Below are positions 49,402 to 62,300 of a stretch of 64,000 bases of DNA, one piece after another (the stretch's first letter is position 1; the number at the start of each line of letters is the position of its first letter). The notes below the pieces were generated by a model, which saw only the letters and a list, made by a program, of their open reading frames with translations, was not told the DNA's origin and ran no database searches. A program made the translations under genes and the position numbers. This DNA comes from Aptenodytes patagonicus (lineage: Eukaryota; Chordata; Aves; Sphenisciformes; Spheniscidae), in the NCBI RefSeq assembly GCF_965638725.1, contig NC_134970.1, positions 4,655,001 to 4,719,000 on the forward strand. The letters run 5' to 3'.

Positions 49402-52400
49402 CTGTGGGCAGAAAGAAAAATCAGTAGATGCAACAGAACTATGTTATCCTTTCTACGCTTAAACTTCGCTGTTGATTAGCTTTCGATCATTACCACATGC
49501 ACTAATGCTGCAAGAATAATTTCACTGTGTAGCAAAGCATCAGTTCAAAAGACACTGGGAAATTTTCTCTCGGTATTCTCTGATCTCGAGGGCCACCTAC
49601 TCGAAACACCACATCGAAGGCTCCTCTATCCCCATGACAAATACCTGTTTAGGGCAGTACACTCACTAACCAATCAAACCAGTCTTGCATTTAAAAACAA
49701 AACAAAACATATTTATTTTGCTATTTCTGCAATTTCTATTCAAGTCAGATACTCATTTGAAGACAGTCCACAAAGACACACACCAATCACCACCCAATTT
49801 CCATCAATTTGGAAGTGATCCTCAGTTTTAGTGGACAGCACTCATTTCTCACTCTTTCCATAAAACCTCTTCCATACACAGCCTGAGGAAAGTCAGGTTT
49901 ACGGTTGGACTCGACGATCTTAAAGGTCTTTTCCAACCTAAATGATTCTATGATTCAGTAAGTTACAGGTGCTACAGTGCTACTGACAAACCTTGTGTGG
50001 AACAACAGGTTCATTTTCATTTGGGAATCCAATTTAAATGCAACGATTTCAAAAGAGAATGGGTAATGATTAATCCACACTGCCCACATATATTTTCTTC
50101 TTGTCTTAGAAAGGACAGTTCTTCATGCTCTTTGCATAGTATCTTGAATACAAAATCGCTGATGAGGCGGCTGTACAACTGAATTAACTTCTCTGGGGCC
50201 AGAGAGGTTACAAAAGCATCAATTTGACCACAATTTTTTTTCCCCAAGCAACCAAAGGACACACCATCGCAACTTTTCTCAACCACTCTCACAAGGATTC
50301 CAGCTCCCAGAGGGACGCAAAGCTGACGTGTTTTGTCTGCATCAAACCAGTTAATGCCAGCAAGCGCAAAGAGCTTACCAATGTTGACAGAGTCCTCCCA
50401 GTCTTCCAACACTTCTGTGACGATAAGTACGTAAACATATGTCCTGTGTTTCCTGTCCCGATTCTGGAAGGCAAAGGGAACAGAGTAACGACAAAGCTAC
50501 CGAAGGAGAAAAGGCAGGTGGGTACATGGCGACTACAAGTTGCAAGCTGCCTCACTATGATGCTGCGGTACCCTGCGTGCAGTTTCACTCACATCATAGC
50601 TCGTTCTTAGCTACTAAAAATTGTTGCGTTTTAAATGAGTGGTCTGAAAGCATTAATAGGGATTGCAGCCAAAAAGTCTAGTTCCTAATCTGTAAGGCAG
50701 TATTTGGTGGACGAATATGCTTATAAATCAGTTCCTCAGCTGGAAAAAAAAAACAGGAAAGATTTTTATCTATTTCACACAATTCTGAAATAGTGAAAAA
50801 ACAACAACTCTAAAGAGAGCTGTGTCTGGTACCTGCTGACTATGCACCTCACTAGTACTCATCAGGTGTTACCACACTCCTAATAGGAGCACACACGCTT
50901 CACCACGTTGCAGACACCAGTTTGGCAACGGGTGATGGCAGGTGCTAAAGAACAAAGGAGAGCCACTGCTCCCCAGCGGGTGGGTGGCATTTTTTGGCAG
51001 CAAGAAAGGTACGAAGGCACTGAGAATATTCCCTGTTACACTAGCTTATCACTCATGATTTCAGCTGAAGTGGAAACTGCAGATGATCAATATCACTGAA
51101 AGGATCAGCACGCTTTTTTATTTAAACAGGGAGTTTTAAGTTTTTCTTCAAACAAGTTATCTCGTTTACTTCACAACAAACTAGGAAGTGACTTTTATTC
51201 CAAGACAATTTTTTGCATCAAAATTTCACAGCCTCAATGTCCGAAACTTACCTCAAAAATTCCCACTAATCTTCCTAACGTCCCTTTCACTCCAGCCTAT
51301 GAAAAGTTCGAAGAGAAAAAAACACGCTTTAACAACAGGTCACTACATATTTCCTTATTTGTTGTGCAGGAGCAGTTCCTTTAGAACAGGAAGCAAACGC
51401 CATAAAATTCCGTTAATCTGAAAACAACATGGTCACAAGAAAACTGACACAAATGTATCTGAAGCTCTAACCATGCATGCATTCCCAGGAATTTTTTCTT
51501 CTTTTTCTATATTCAAACCATTTTGGATTCAATCTGGAGGAAAAAAAAAAAAATTATTTGATGAGTTACTAATTGCATACCAATATACCCTGAATGACCA
51601 GAATCTCCTCTAAAGGTTATTATAGTCTAAGCATGGATAAAATTTGCTTTGGGCTTTAGCAGTTTTACCTCTTTAAAATTATAGTTTAAGAAAATAACTT
51701 TAAAGTGTGTATAAGACATCCACTTACACCATCAAAGCAACATGACAGCTACCAGATATTTCAGGGATGTCCTGCATACATTTGAAGCAAGCTAATATAA
51801 ACATAAAATACTTTCAATGTTGTAACGTGGCCTCCGCAACAGGAACAAGACTATTTTTGATACAGCACAAAACGCAGATGCGCATTGAAAGACTTTCAAA
51901 TCAAGCACAGACACAAATCGAGAGAAGATCTAAGCAACAGTTTTGTCTCCTATTTGAATACTACTGAGGATCTACCCACTTTATCTCACTTGCCGTCACT
52001 TTTTATACATCCACTCACCACTCTGGCTCAGTCACTTTCTCAAAGTGCTGTTTCTCGCCCCTGCTCTCTGGGGCTTGCATCACGCATGAATGCAAAATGC
52101 CATCCCACTCTCCTGCCCCCAGGCTCCCCCTTTTTTTCCCCCAATAATTTACATTCCCTTCTTTTTACAACTGTAAATGGTTGGAACTCAAGTGCTACAG
52201 ACAGGATGAGATTTTGCTCCATGACTTAATTGGTCTGAAACAACACACACAACCCGGCATACAACCCAGCCACATTTGGAAGGTAAATTCAGCTGCCGTC
52301 TCTGGCAGCTGGAACACATCCTAAACAGTTCAGGAAAAGAGTGCCTCTGCTCTTGCAGACAAGATATATAGATCCGATTATGTCAGGCTTTTTTTTTTTT

Positions 52401-55400
52401 TTTTAAAAGAAAAAAGATGTTTGGGTGAGGGCAACTAAATACTTAATGATAAGACAAATTCTCTGTCCTGAGCAGCTGAGATACACCCTTTCCCGCTTGT
52501 TCAGCTACTAACCAGTTGCTGTACAGTTACATGCTTTTAGAAAGGAAGAACTTTTATTAATTAAAAGATTTTACAGGTTAAGTTCCCAGCCTACTAAATG
52601 AACACACACAGATACCAAACAACACAGCCAGAGCACAGCGCATTATTGCTTCTAACAATAGCTGATGGCAGAACTGCCCCAAGAGAAAAGGATTTGTAGC
52701 TCCCCCTACTACAAGCATTCACAGGAATGTATAATTCTTTCTGTAACATGCTCCCTGACCTCTGCTTCTAGGAAGGAGCTTTTCAATTGAATCTTTTATG
52801 TTGTTTTTGGATGCAAAATTTATTGTCTCATCAGTATTTCTGACATTCTGCTCGGGCCATAGGTGGACCACTGGCTATTAACCACAAGGCTATTTCTGGA
52901 GTCAAACAGCAATTCCATGAAGGTCAACGTACACGTGTATGCGCACACCAGCGTGGCTAGGACAGATAACTGGTCTTGACCTTTGCAGATGAGTGATTTT
53001 ACCTCATCTGCAAAACTGTTGCTGCCAACCCGGACTAATCTCTCTCAGAAGCGAACTGGAAGGCAAATACTTCAAATATATTTCATTCAAAGAACTCCTT
53101 CAGCAGCCTCGAACGGTGGGCTTTTTTTTTTTTTTTTTTTTTTTAGATAAGCAACCATATCAATCAGCCAGCAATAACACGGAGAGGAACACAAGGCTTC
53201 CACCTTCACAACATACATACATAAATAGCTGGGTAATATTCAAGGATCACCTCCTTCAAGCTCAGGAGCAATGCGTCCCAACAAACAGCATCCCAAACAA
53301 AAAGATTCTATAGGTATGTCGGGGATAAAAGAAGAGGGAAAACATGGGCCCTCTCCGGAACAAAACGGGAGACCTGGTTACCCAGGACGCGGAGAAGGTG
53401 GAGATACTCAATGACTTTTTTGCCTCCGTCTTCACCAGCAAGTGCTCGAGCCTCACCACCCAAGCCGCAGAAGGCAAAGGCAGGGACTGGGAGAATGAAG
53501 AGCCACCAAAGTGGGAGAACATCAGGTTCGAGACCATCCAAGGCACCTGAAGGTGCACAAGTCCATGGGACCCGATGAGATCCGTCCGCAGGTCCTGAAG
53601 GAACTGGAGGATGAAGTTGCTAAGCCACTATCCACCGTATTTGAGAAGTCGTGGCAGTCCGGTGAAGTTCCCACTGACTGGAAAAGGGGAAACATAACCC
53701 CCATTTTTAAAAAGGGAAAAAAGGAAGACCTGGGGAACTACAGGTCATTATCATACCATAAATTAATGGTTTGATTCAAACAAATATTGGGCTGATTTTA
53801 TACAGAGAGGCCTTACCAAAGGCTGCAAAGCACATCAGCCATTACATCCTGGAGACCAATGGCGCTCTCACCCTATTTTACTGGTATAGTGGATTTTAAA
53901 CATGACATCTAACAGAGACCGATTGGATTGTTATACACCTATTTTTGATAAAGCACTTAATTCACACACAAATAGGAAAGTCAGTCTCTGTAGAGTCATG
54001 TACTTCATTTAATGGAACAAATGTGGAAGTGGAATTCACAGTCTGACACAAGTTTCTAACAGAAAAGTTGCCCAAGACATCCAAGAAAATAATCTATAGC
54101 TGTTATCACTAACAAAGCAAGCTAGATAACGAGCAACAAAACTGCCAGGCTCCTCTTTGGGCAAGCTCCATACCTCTTGCCTTCCTACGGGCCAACCCCT
54201 CAGCACCTTCCCCGCTCATCTTCACTGCAGGACAAGAAGCACTTTCTTGGAAAGTTAAAAGCATAGTCACAGGCTCATCCAGGATTGAAGCTGGATCTAC
54301 ATCTTAATTTGCACCAGATGACTCAGGAATTTTCTCCTCGGTAGTAAATGGATTGAGAATCCTCCGCCCTCATGGGCCACAACAGTAAGTGTCTGGCAGA
54401 GACAGCGCAATTTATTTGGACACATGTTCCCCCACCAAGCATCAGAAGTGCTGCACGCGGAGCCCGTGCTGCAATCCTTGAAATACACGCATGTCCTAGG
54501 AGGACGCTATTAAACCTATCAACAAGGGGTAGGAGAGCACCAGCACCACCCGTTCCACCTGCAGGTGTGAAAATAAAGCAAATCAATCAAATGACAGTAT
54601 TCCCCAGGAAGAAGGACACTCAGCTATAAAAAAGGACAGACAGAGCTTGCAAAATGAACTTCTTTTTCACTGCTCTGCAGATCCAAATCGGTTTCCAATG
54701 TCCAAAGTAGTCCTCACTGGAGGAAAAGATAGATCTGGCAAGAATGCATCAATGTCACAGCAACAGCCAGCTGCCCCAAAAAAGCACACGACACCAAACC
54801 GCTGCCGCATGCCCAGAGGGGTGGGCTGGGCGTTCAGGACAAGGAACAAAAATCTGGAGGAAATGAAGCTTTACTAGTTCTGCTGCTCATGGAACAACTT
54901 GTTTTAATAAAGAAAAATTACTGAAGACATCCAAGAACAGTAGGTTCAGGTTTCAAAGCTGAAAATAAGTTCGGGTCAGATGCAAAAAGCAGCCTGCAGC
55001 AACACCATCTGTTCCTAGGGACAGCTTTTATTTCCTTCCATCTGAGCTAAGGAAAATGTGGGTTGGAATTTCAGCTATTTTACTTTGCTCCATTAGGCTC
55101 AAAGCCTGCATCTACTACAGATTACTGCTGGGCAAGGGGACTGTGGTAAAACACCCAAATCTTTGCTCTAATACTTGCAGCACTGAAGGTGGTAAATCAC
55201 ACCCATAAAGACTGCTAGCTTAGACAAGTTCTAAAGACACCAATTACAGACCTGCTAGGCAAATTTTCTTGCTGTCTCTACTGTGTCTCAGAGAGGGCTA
55301 TACTTACTCATCTAATTCTTTACTGCATTACAACCAATATAAGCTTTTACATTTGTGAAATAGAAATGAAATACCACGACAGAGCGAAGAACTTTAAGAC

Positions 55401-58400
55401 GTTGCACTCATTTTTACGAAGTTTGAGTACACAGGGTAACAGACAGTAGTGAACTTGATCCACTATTTGCACTGAATATTACTAAATCTAGGAAGAGTTC
55501 AACACCATCATCTCAGTCATTCATTCATGGTCCTTGCAATATTAAAAAAAAAAGTCTTCCTATTTTAGCGCTGAAAGATATCAATATTCATATTCTAAAT
55601 CACTAACAAAATACATGAAACAGAAAGGATTATTTATAAAGCATGTTTAAGAGGTGAAAAGAAAAAAGAAAAGAGGTCTAGCAAGCAGACCAAAGTACTA
55701 TCACGATGGACTATTTTTGATATTGGCATCAATTGCCTGTTTGATCACAGATCAAGCACAACTTCTGTGGCTTTTGATTCCCATGAAGAAAGCACGCCTA
55801 ACACTCCCGTAGTTTTATAGAACTTGACATTTACTAAGTATTTAAAGGTCACGATGTGAAAGATGCTGTAAGTGCAAAATGAAATGCCTTTGGGTTTAAC
55901 AGATGAGTGTGGAGGCTTTTTTCAAAGTCATTCTATAATAAGTTTAATTTAAGGCATCTATTTCTAAAACGTGTTCTTCACCAGTTGCTCACACCCATAA
56001 AAAGCCCTTATTCCTAACACAAAATTAATTTTGGGGAGGAGAATGCAACAGCAAAAAAAAAAAATCCAAGAATGAAGAAGCAAAAAATATACTACATTGG
56101 CGCTAATGACTGGTTTAAAAGGGCACATCATTTTTCTAGAAGGTGAACCTTAGAACGTACCTGGAGTTTACAGCTGTGTAAGACTGATGACATCATTTTT
56201 CAACAATGTCAGAAATAAGTGGTTTTATTCTGAAAAGGCTGCTCTCATTCAGAACTAGTGGGCTTGTCTACTGCTACTTTGCCTAAAAGCAATGCCCACG
56301 AACTCAAGTCACTTCAAATTTTACGCAGACAACAGCAAGCATGACAAGTGTTGGTACCTGTCTACTTTAATACTTCTGCTGGTAGAGATTAATATAGATA
56401 AGGACTATCTTAAACTAGGACAAGGACTTCTAACTCAAACTGGGACAGAGGGATCACAGGTTTCACCCAGAATCAACATTTCCTTTTCAGAACAGCCTTC
56501 TAAAATTTTGAAAACCAGAAAGAGGGAAAAGTCAGATTTCTTTATGTGACAGTTATTCCAGCAATTACATGGATAAACTCAAACACATATGTGGTGAAAT
56601 TAAAAGTGAATGCAGAAGTTAAAAACCTTAGTTCAGGGAAGCGTATTTTAAAAAGCAAATGCATACCATGCAAAAAAGAATGAATTGAAGAAAAACCCGA
56701 CTGCTGCCATCTTCAAAAGACCACAAGCAACTGAAAGGGTAAGGAGTCCTTCCAGCTCTTCCAACTGTCTCTTACTAGAACGGAAAAGGCATACCAAAGC
56801 CAGTGAAAGAAAGTCCACAAATTTCTTCCAACTTTGACCAGCACGCAGACCACCGTCTTTTAGGATAAAAATTACTTTGTGTTCATTGACACAGAGGAAA
56901 ACTGATTTTTCCTTTCCCAACACAAGCAGCGACTACCGGCTCAGCTAACCTCTTGTTTCCTTGCGAGTGACAGACATGCCTGTCCCAGGAGAGGAGCAAA
57001 GACATCAAACCTACTCAGAAATCAGCGTCAGCTACAACCTACCTGAAAAAGCCTAGATTCACATGAAAGGATGAACAAGGATTACCAGCTAGCACGCACA
57101 CCAGTTGCCCAGCCGTCTCCTAAAACATCTCCTCTGCCAAATCAATAGCACAAGCTGGGAAACTGGGTGCACAAGTCCTTTACGGCGTTACAGCTGTAAT
57201 ATAATAAAACATTCCCCTCCTGCACGCACATTCCCCAGGAACATTTTACAGTAAACAGCTCACTGAGCTTAAGACAGTTGATGTACATTATAATTTTGTG
57301 TGCAGATCGTAAGCAGCGTACCAGAACACAAACCTATTTGAGGAAGGCCTTGCACACCTGAAAGCTCGCCTGCGTTTTCCACCCATGTCAGCTAGCCTAA
57401 TCATTAGCTGCAGAAGCGCTCAAGTAATTTTATACACATGACAGGCTGCTCTTCGGCAGGCAGCGTGCAGGAAAGCCTTTATTGTAACAGCATCTGATAG
57501 CTCCATTTCAGATTCCCACCCTGCATTCACATCAAACACTACTAGGTGTCGTGGAGGTTAGCCGTTGGGGTAATCCTGCCGCTTCTGGAGCTCTTGATGT
57601 TTACTGTTTGTCGAGCGGCATTCAAGCAGATAGGTGCTTCGCTGGGAATGACTCAACCCTGCCAGGCTGCCACAGTTTGAATTACATTCTCATTCGGCAC
57701 CGGTCCACGTGAGCGAGGGAACACCAGCTGAGCGAGAGGGGATTATCTCAGCCAGCCCAAACCAGTTTCTTCACTGCAGACGGAGCCCATGCCAAGGCTT
57801 CCTTTCAGCCACCGAGCTGTCATGGAAAGAGAGCGACTCTTCCGCGGCGCTGCGCTGCCCGAGGAAGGGAGTGTCGATGCAGATTTATTTTAAGGATTTG
57901 AAAGGCGAAGCCATGCATCTCCTGAATGAACTCTTGACTTCTGTATCAAATAACTTAATTATTAATAATGATTGGGTTGTAAAGCAGGAGTCTGCAGCTA
58001 AAAATATTTCTATTGTTCTGGTTAAACTCACTTTGGCTTGTAATGTGTTTGAAAGATTGCCGAGTTACTAAAAAAGCAGGAGCTGTATTACAAGCTGGAA
58101 ACAAAATTTGCAAGCAGCAATCCCCAGTACTAGAGGAACCTAAAGACACTTAAAAAAATAAACTTTGACTGTATAATCTTTCATATCTTTCTGATAAACG
58201 GCTAGATTATAAAAACATCCGAAGAGAAACACACAACTCGAGAACTGCCACATTAGATTAGTCCAACATTTTGTTAGACAGCAGCAGGTACTTCCAAATA
58301 CTTCAGAGAAAAACCTTCATATATCAGACAATTAAATAAAGCAACTACTGGAGGAGCTTCCTCCCAAGTCCCGTCAATTAGCTCTTGATTTCTGTTCTGC

Positions 58401-59376
58401 AGCACAAAGATTTATAACCCTCTTGAAAACATTTTTAATCCTGCCTTATATAACTGTGAACCTATTTGGTCATCCGTATATAATCATTTAATCGTTTCTG
58501 AATCCAAGCATCTCTCCAATTTGCTAATATTCAGAAGCAAATTCTAAAGACATGTTTTACATACAGTGTAGTCAACTGCCATTTGCCGTCTTTAAATTCC
58601 TTACGAAGAATAAAATTGTTCTTCCAGCTTTTAAGAGAAAAATATGCCTTCTCCATACAGATCATCAATCTGGTTTTGATCTGCTGTTTGATCTCCTTTC
58701 TGAAATAGCTTCAAGTTAAAAAAAAACCCAAACAAAAAACAAAAACATGAACACATAGGAGTTGCTGCTTATAACATGATCAATTTCTCTTATTCACATA
58801 AAACTCAGAATATGTATTAGACCAACACATATTGCGGTCCCTGTATTTGGAGTGTCTTTAGTAGCTTATAAGGTCTTATTTCTACCTTCTACCCAAGTAT
58901 TAGATAGCTCCACAAAAGCACAGCTGGTTTTTGAGGTTCTCTTAAGAAACTATTCTTCATACAGAGAAAACAAAACAGAGAGTATCATCGTACTGAAATT
59001 ACTATAGCTTAATTTTATCTATTTTCAGCTAAAGGTATCAGGCGAGGAAAAGTTCATTCCGACTGAGCGCCTTAATCACATTCCTATGCTATCTTTATTT
59101 AGGACTCCGGTTTCCCTCCCACGTACGATGTGGGTATCACCAGTGACCCTATATTCCTCTTCGCCTTAAGGAAAACAAGCAAGAGTGATGAAAACAAATT
59201 CACAAAGCCTTGGCTAACAATCAGCAGCGAAGCTCCAGGACCTCCCATTCTTGCCGAACACTCACCTCTTCACAGACTTCTCGCACAGCGGCCACGTTGG
59301 GCTCCTCTTCGGGCTCCATGCCACCCCCAGGGACAATCCATCGATCAGGATGACGACTACTGCTAACCAGCAGCAC
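49232..59376 (-). CDS. NUDT3: NUDT3 (DIPP1), diphosphoinositol polyphosphate phosphohydrolase, partial (exons 2-5)
   Basis: NUDT3 is a cytosolic Nudix hydrolase that removes the beta-phosphate from diphosphoinositol polyphosphates and also hydrolyses diadenosine polyphosphates. Exons 59376-59266, 51296-51252, 50463-50379 and 49401-49232 encode what would be residues 34-169 by human numbering. The Nudix box is complete across the exon 2/3 junction: [20 protein letters not shown] then AGV, fitting Gx5Ex7REUxEExGU with catalytic-box glutamates at about 66, 69 and 70. Exon 4 carries [19 protein letters not shown]. The C-terminus ends ESSMSDIR, three residues shorter than human (172 total). Exon 1 with the start codon must lie beyond the right edge. 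All junctions are GT-AG. The closest alternative, another DIPP paralogue, is less likely given the match and the synteny. Confidence 0.96.
49897..49957 (+). mobile_element. CR1 LINE 3' end fragment
   Basis: It contains GGTTGGACTCGACGATCTTA, then TTCCAACCTAAATGATTCTA and TGATTC, the typical avian CR1 3' terminus with its short terminal repeat. A short 5'-truncated copy in NUDT3 intron 4, opposite to the gene's direction. Confidence 0.85.
50379..50463 (-). CDS. NUDT3: NUDT3 exon 4
   Basis: This encodes [20 protein letters not shown] and on to DSVNI plus the first base of the next glycine. The acceptor is TTTGCCTTCCAG and the donor ATTG|GTAAGC. Human has [12 protein letters not shown] at this point. 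Confidence 0.96.
51252..51296 (-). CDS. NUDT3: NUDT3 exon 3 (45 nt)
   Basis: This encodes [15 protein letters not shown], finishing the Nudix box. It is flanked by CTTTTCATAG and the near-perfect donor GAG|GTAAGT. Confidence 0.95.
51297..59265 (-). other. NUDT3 intron 2
   Basis: About 8 kb of AT-rich intron containing the CR1 fragment, a 23-T run at 53122-53144 and a 16-T run near 52389. No other exon or RNA gene recognised. Confidence 0.8.
53296..53765 (+). mobile_element. CR1 LINE reverse-transcriptase fragment
   Basis: The translation gives [20 protein letters not shown] in one frame (53344-53550), then [20 protein letters not shown] and [20 protein letters not shown] in another (to about 53750), both typical of the CR1 ORF2 reverse-transcriptase region. 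At least two frame changes (near 53330 and 53510) and loss of homology after GNYRS show a decayed, truncated copy inside NUDT3 intron 2. No 3' tail is joined to it. Confidence 0.93.
59266..59376 (-). CDS. NUDT3: NUDT3 exon 2 (most of the Nudix box)
   Basis: This encodes [18 protein letters not shown] and on to VREVCEE, 37 residues. The acceptor is TACTTTCCGCAG and the donor GAG|GTGAGTG. It starts in phase 0, matching the human boundary after the EEE of exon 1. Confidence 0.95.
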
Positions 59377-62300
59377 CTGCGGAAAGTAGAGCGCAGCTGA
59401 TGGGTAAACTCAAGGCAACGCTCCTTTTCAGAGTCCAGCTGAAGAGGAGAAGTTGTCTTTGCATCTCTCCCACCTCCAAATGTGACCAATCCAACGAGAG
59501 TCCTTGAAAATACTCCACTTTTTCCAAGACAATTTCCTTAGCCTCTTTCAGGCAGCTGTGCAAACTACATTATCAGTGACACCAAGGCGCTCCAACACTC
59601 CAAATTATTTCAACCATTACCTTCTCACTGCTCCAACGTGTCGCAGAATAAATTATGCCTCTGCATACCAAAACAATTTGCTATTCGATAGAGCATCACA
59701 ATACTTACAGTGTAAGTATTCACTGCTGCACCCAAAGCCACTACATACGTCTTGACAGCTTGGGATACACATCATGCAACAACATAAGATGGCACAGAAG
59801 CTGCTCAGCACCTTCACCCTTTGAAGAAGTAGCTTGATTTAACTTTACTGGTACCTTTGGCCTTGGTTGCCTCTGCAGTTACACTAACAACATATACAAG
59901 TCAGGTAACTGCCCGCTAAAATATTTACGTGCAATTGTTTTAACAAAGATTTTCAACTTCCCTGTGTGCCTCTTCCTATGCAGTAGGCACCAAAGAGTTC
60001 AGCTCTGGAGCCAGCACTTGGTTACTTTTGGTTTAGATGAAGTTGTTCAATGAGATATAAGCAAAATATAAGACCACATTAAACTACTTAAAAACCCGAG
60101 GAAAAGGCTGCATAGAAGGACAGACTTTTTTGAATGAGGAAAATGGTTCAACCATGTTCATCCAATTTCACAGGAGTAATTTCTCATAAGCAGGCTTTGT
60201 GGCAGTTTTTCTTGAAACACATTTTATTCCAGTGTAATTCTGTTCTGTACAAGTTCAGGTTTTGTTTTGTCATCTTCTGGAAACAAAAAGCTAAATAACA
60301 ATCTCAACCGGCTAAAAATTTTCCCAAAGAACACTGAGAGACTGTGCTTATTAAATCTACTTGCAATACATCCATGAGCAGAGATGGAAACTAAAAACAA
60401 AACTAATACTGTTTTTCAGCTCTCTAAACAAAGCTTGTTCATTAGAGTCATCATGCTATACTTCATCATTTCACTGGCACAAAGCTTAGAGCCAAAGCAA
60501 CTTGCTCCAGAAACTTTCCAACATACCAGTCCAATTAGGTTACAGGCCAGCTGTAACAGTTTCAATCAGACATTTCAAAGTTAAACTGTGCGAGACACTA
60601 AAATCCCAGGCTTTACTGTGTAAATGTTGATTTACCAGTAGGATATGAAAAGATTTGCACTAATTATCAAGAGGAAACCTACCTACAGAATTCAAAATTA
60701 AACTTCTGAAACAAAAACAAGAGTAAGATTTCCAGGGTTTCCCAGTTCTTTTATCTTTTGAAAATTCTCATCTGCCAACCGGCCACCCTGCAAAGCAATT
60801 TTGCGTTTTCCGGGGCCACCCAGATCACACCTGCTCAGCGCAGGGAAAAGAGGGGGGGCCAACAGACTAGAACACGCTGGGGCGAGGAGACAAGGATCAG
60901 TTGTGGGGGTCCAAACAGCTCTCAAACCAGGAGCAGCAAAGCTTGAGGCAGAAACTGAAGAGGGGTCACAACAAACGTTTTGGCAACTGCTGGTCTAACC
61001 TTTCCTAAGGCTGGAGTGAAACTCGGCGTTCTCAAGTGTCAGCACTCCTCTCTCTAATCAGCCATTTTCTGTGGATCCCACCAATAACAGTGTCTCAAAG
61101 CCTCCTCTTCCTGCTTCAGTCAGAACCCACATCTCAATCCTGCAATGCATGAAGCAACATCGTTTATCCAACAACCCCATTTAAATCCCTGAGCACTCCC
61201 CAATCTGCCTATTATATTAAGGCAATTACAATGCATACCAGAAAAGATTTAAACTGAATGGGCTACCTTAATTCTGCAGTTTCCTAATGGAGATGCTTAC
61301 TACCGTACCTGCCTTCTGGCTTAGGCTGCAACGGAACAGAATTTACACTATAGTAACATCCCGTGGTGTTTGGCCTTCTTCAGGAGGAAGACAGAATTCC
61401 TTTCCCCCAAACATCCAACCCATATAAAACACGATCAGTAAGCCATGCCTAAATAGGGAACGTAAACTTCATTCACCCTCTGAGCCTTCAAGGCTCAGGA
61501 CAGCAGCCAGGCACCGTGGGCTGGGACGGCAAGGCCGTCACCAGCAACCACCTCTGGTTTGCCAATATTTGGCCACTGTGGCTCAGCACACAACGCACGC
61601 CGCTGACCCGTGCCTCTTATCCTGGTACCTTTTCCTATTACGTTACAGGACTTTTACTTCGTCCTGACTCATTACCAGTATTGTACACAGAAGAGCTTGG
61701 ACTGAAATTCCCAACTTGAGGTCAGCGGGTGATTCTGAGGACAAAGTTAAAAGAAAAGTAACGGACATTTCAAGTGTACGTTTTCTTGCCAGGTAAGGAA
61801 GCATCATCTTTGTCGTTTCTGATTTCAATTTGGAGTCCCAGCTCAAAGAAAACAACAACAACAACAACAAAATCAAAATAAGGTGCAGAAACAGATCTTT
61901 GAAACTCAGCACTGCACACTTCATGCCATTGAACTCCTGCCACCTTCCACTTGTGAGAAAAAGTATCTGCTAAGAAAATGCCTGTACAAAGACTTCTACA
62001 GGAAAGCCTGCTGGACTGCTCAGACTAAGACAATGCTTTAGCAACACACTAGTAGGAACTTTTAGGTGTAAACAACAGTTTTAGGCAAAGTAAATTAACT
62101 TCAGCTGCTCTGGCAGTTGAAAGTTTTCTGAATAGAATTAACGTGAACAACCATCGCTGGGAAGGAAAAACCTGTCATTCTCACACTTTTATGTAATCGG
62201 ACTATTTCCTGTTTAATAAAAAGGAAATCCCATCAAGAGAGAGCAGGAAACATGCCCTACAAGGTCATTCTTTTAAAACAACTTTAAACAGGATATTACT

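Noticed and set aside
54300-54630. Open frames inside NUDT3 intron 2
   Set aside because: Short, no recognisable domain, no splice context; treated as intron.
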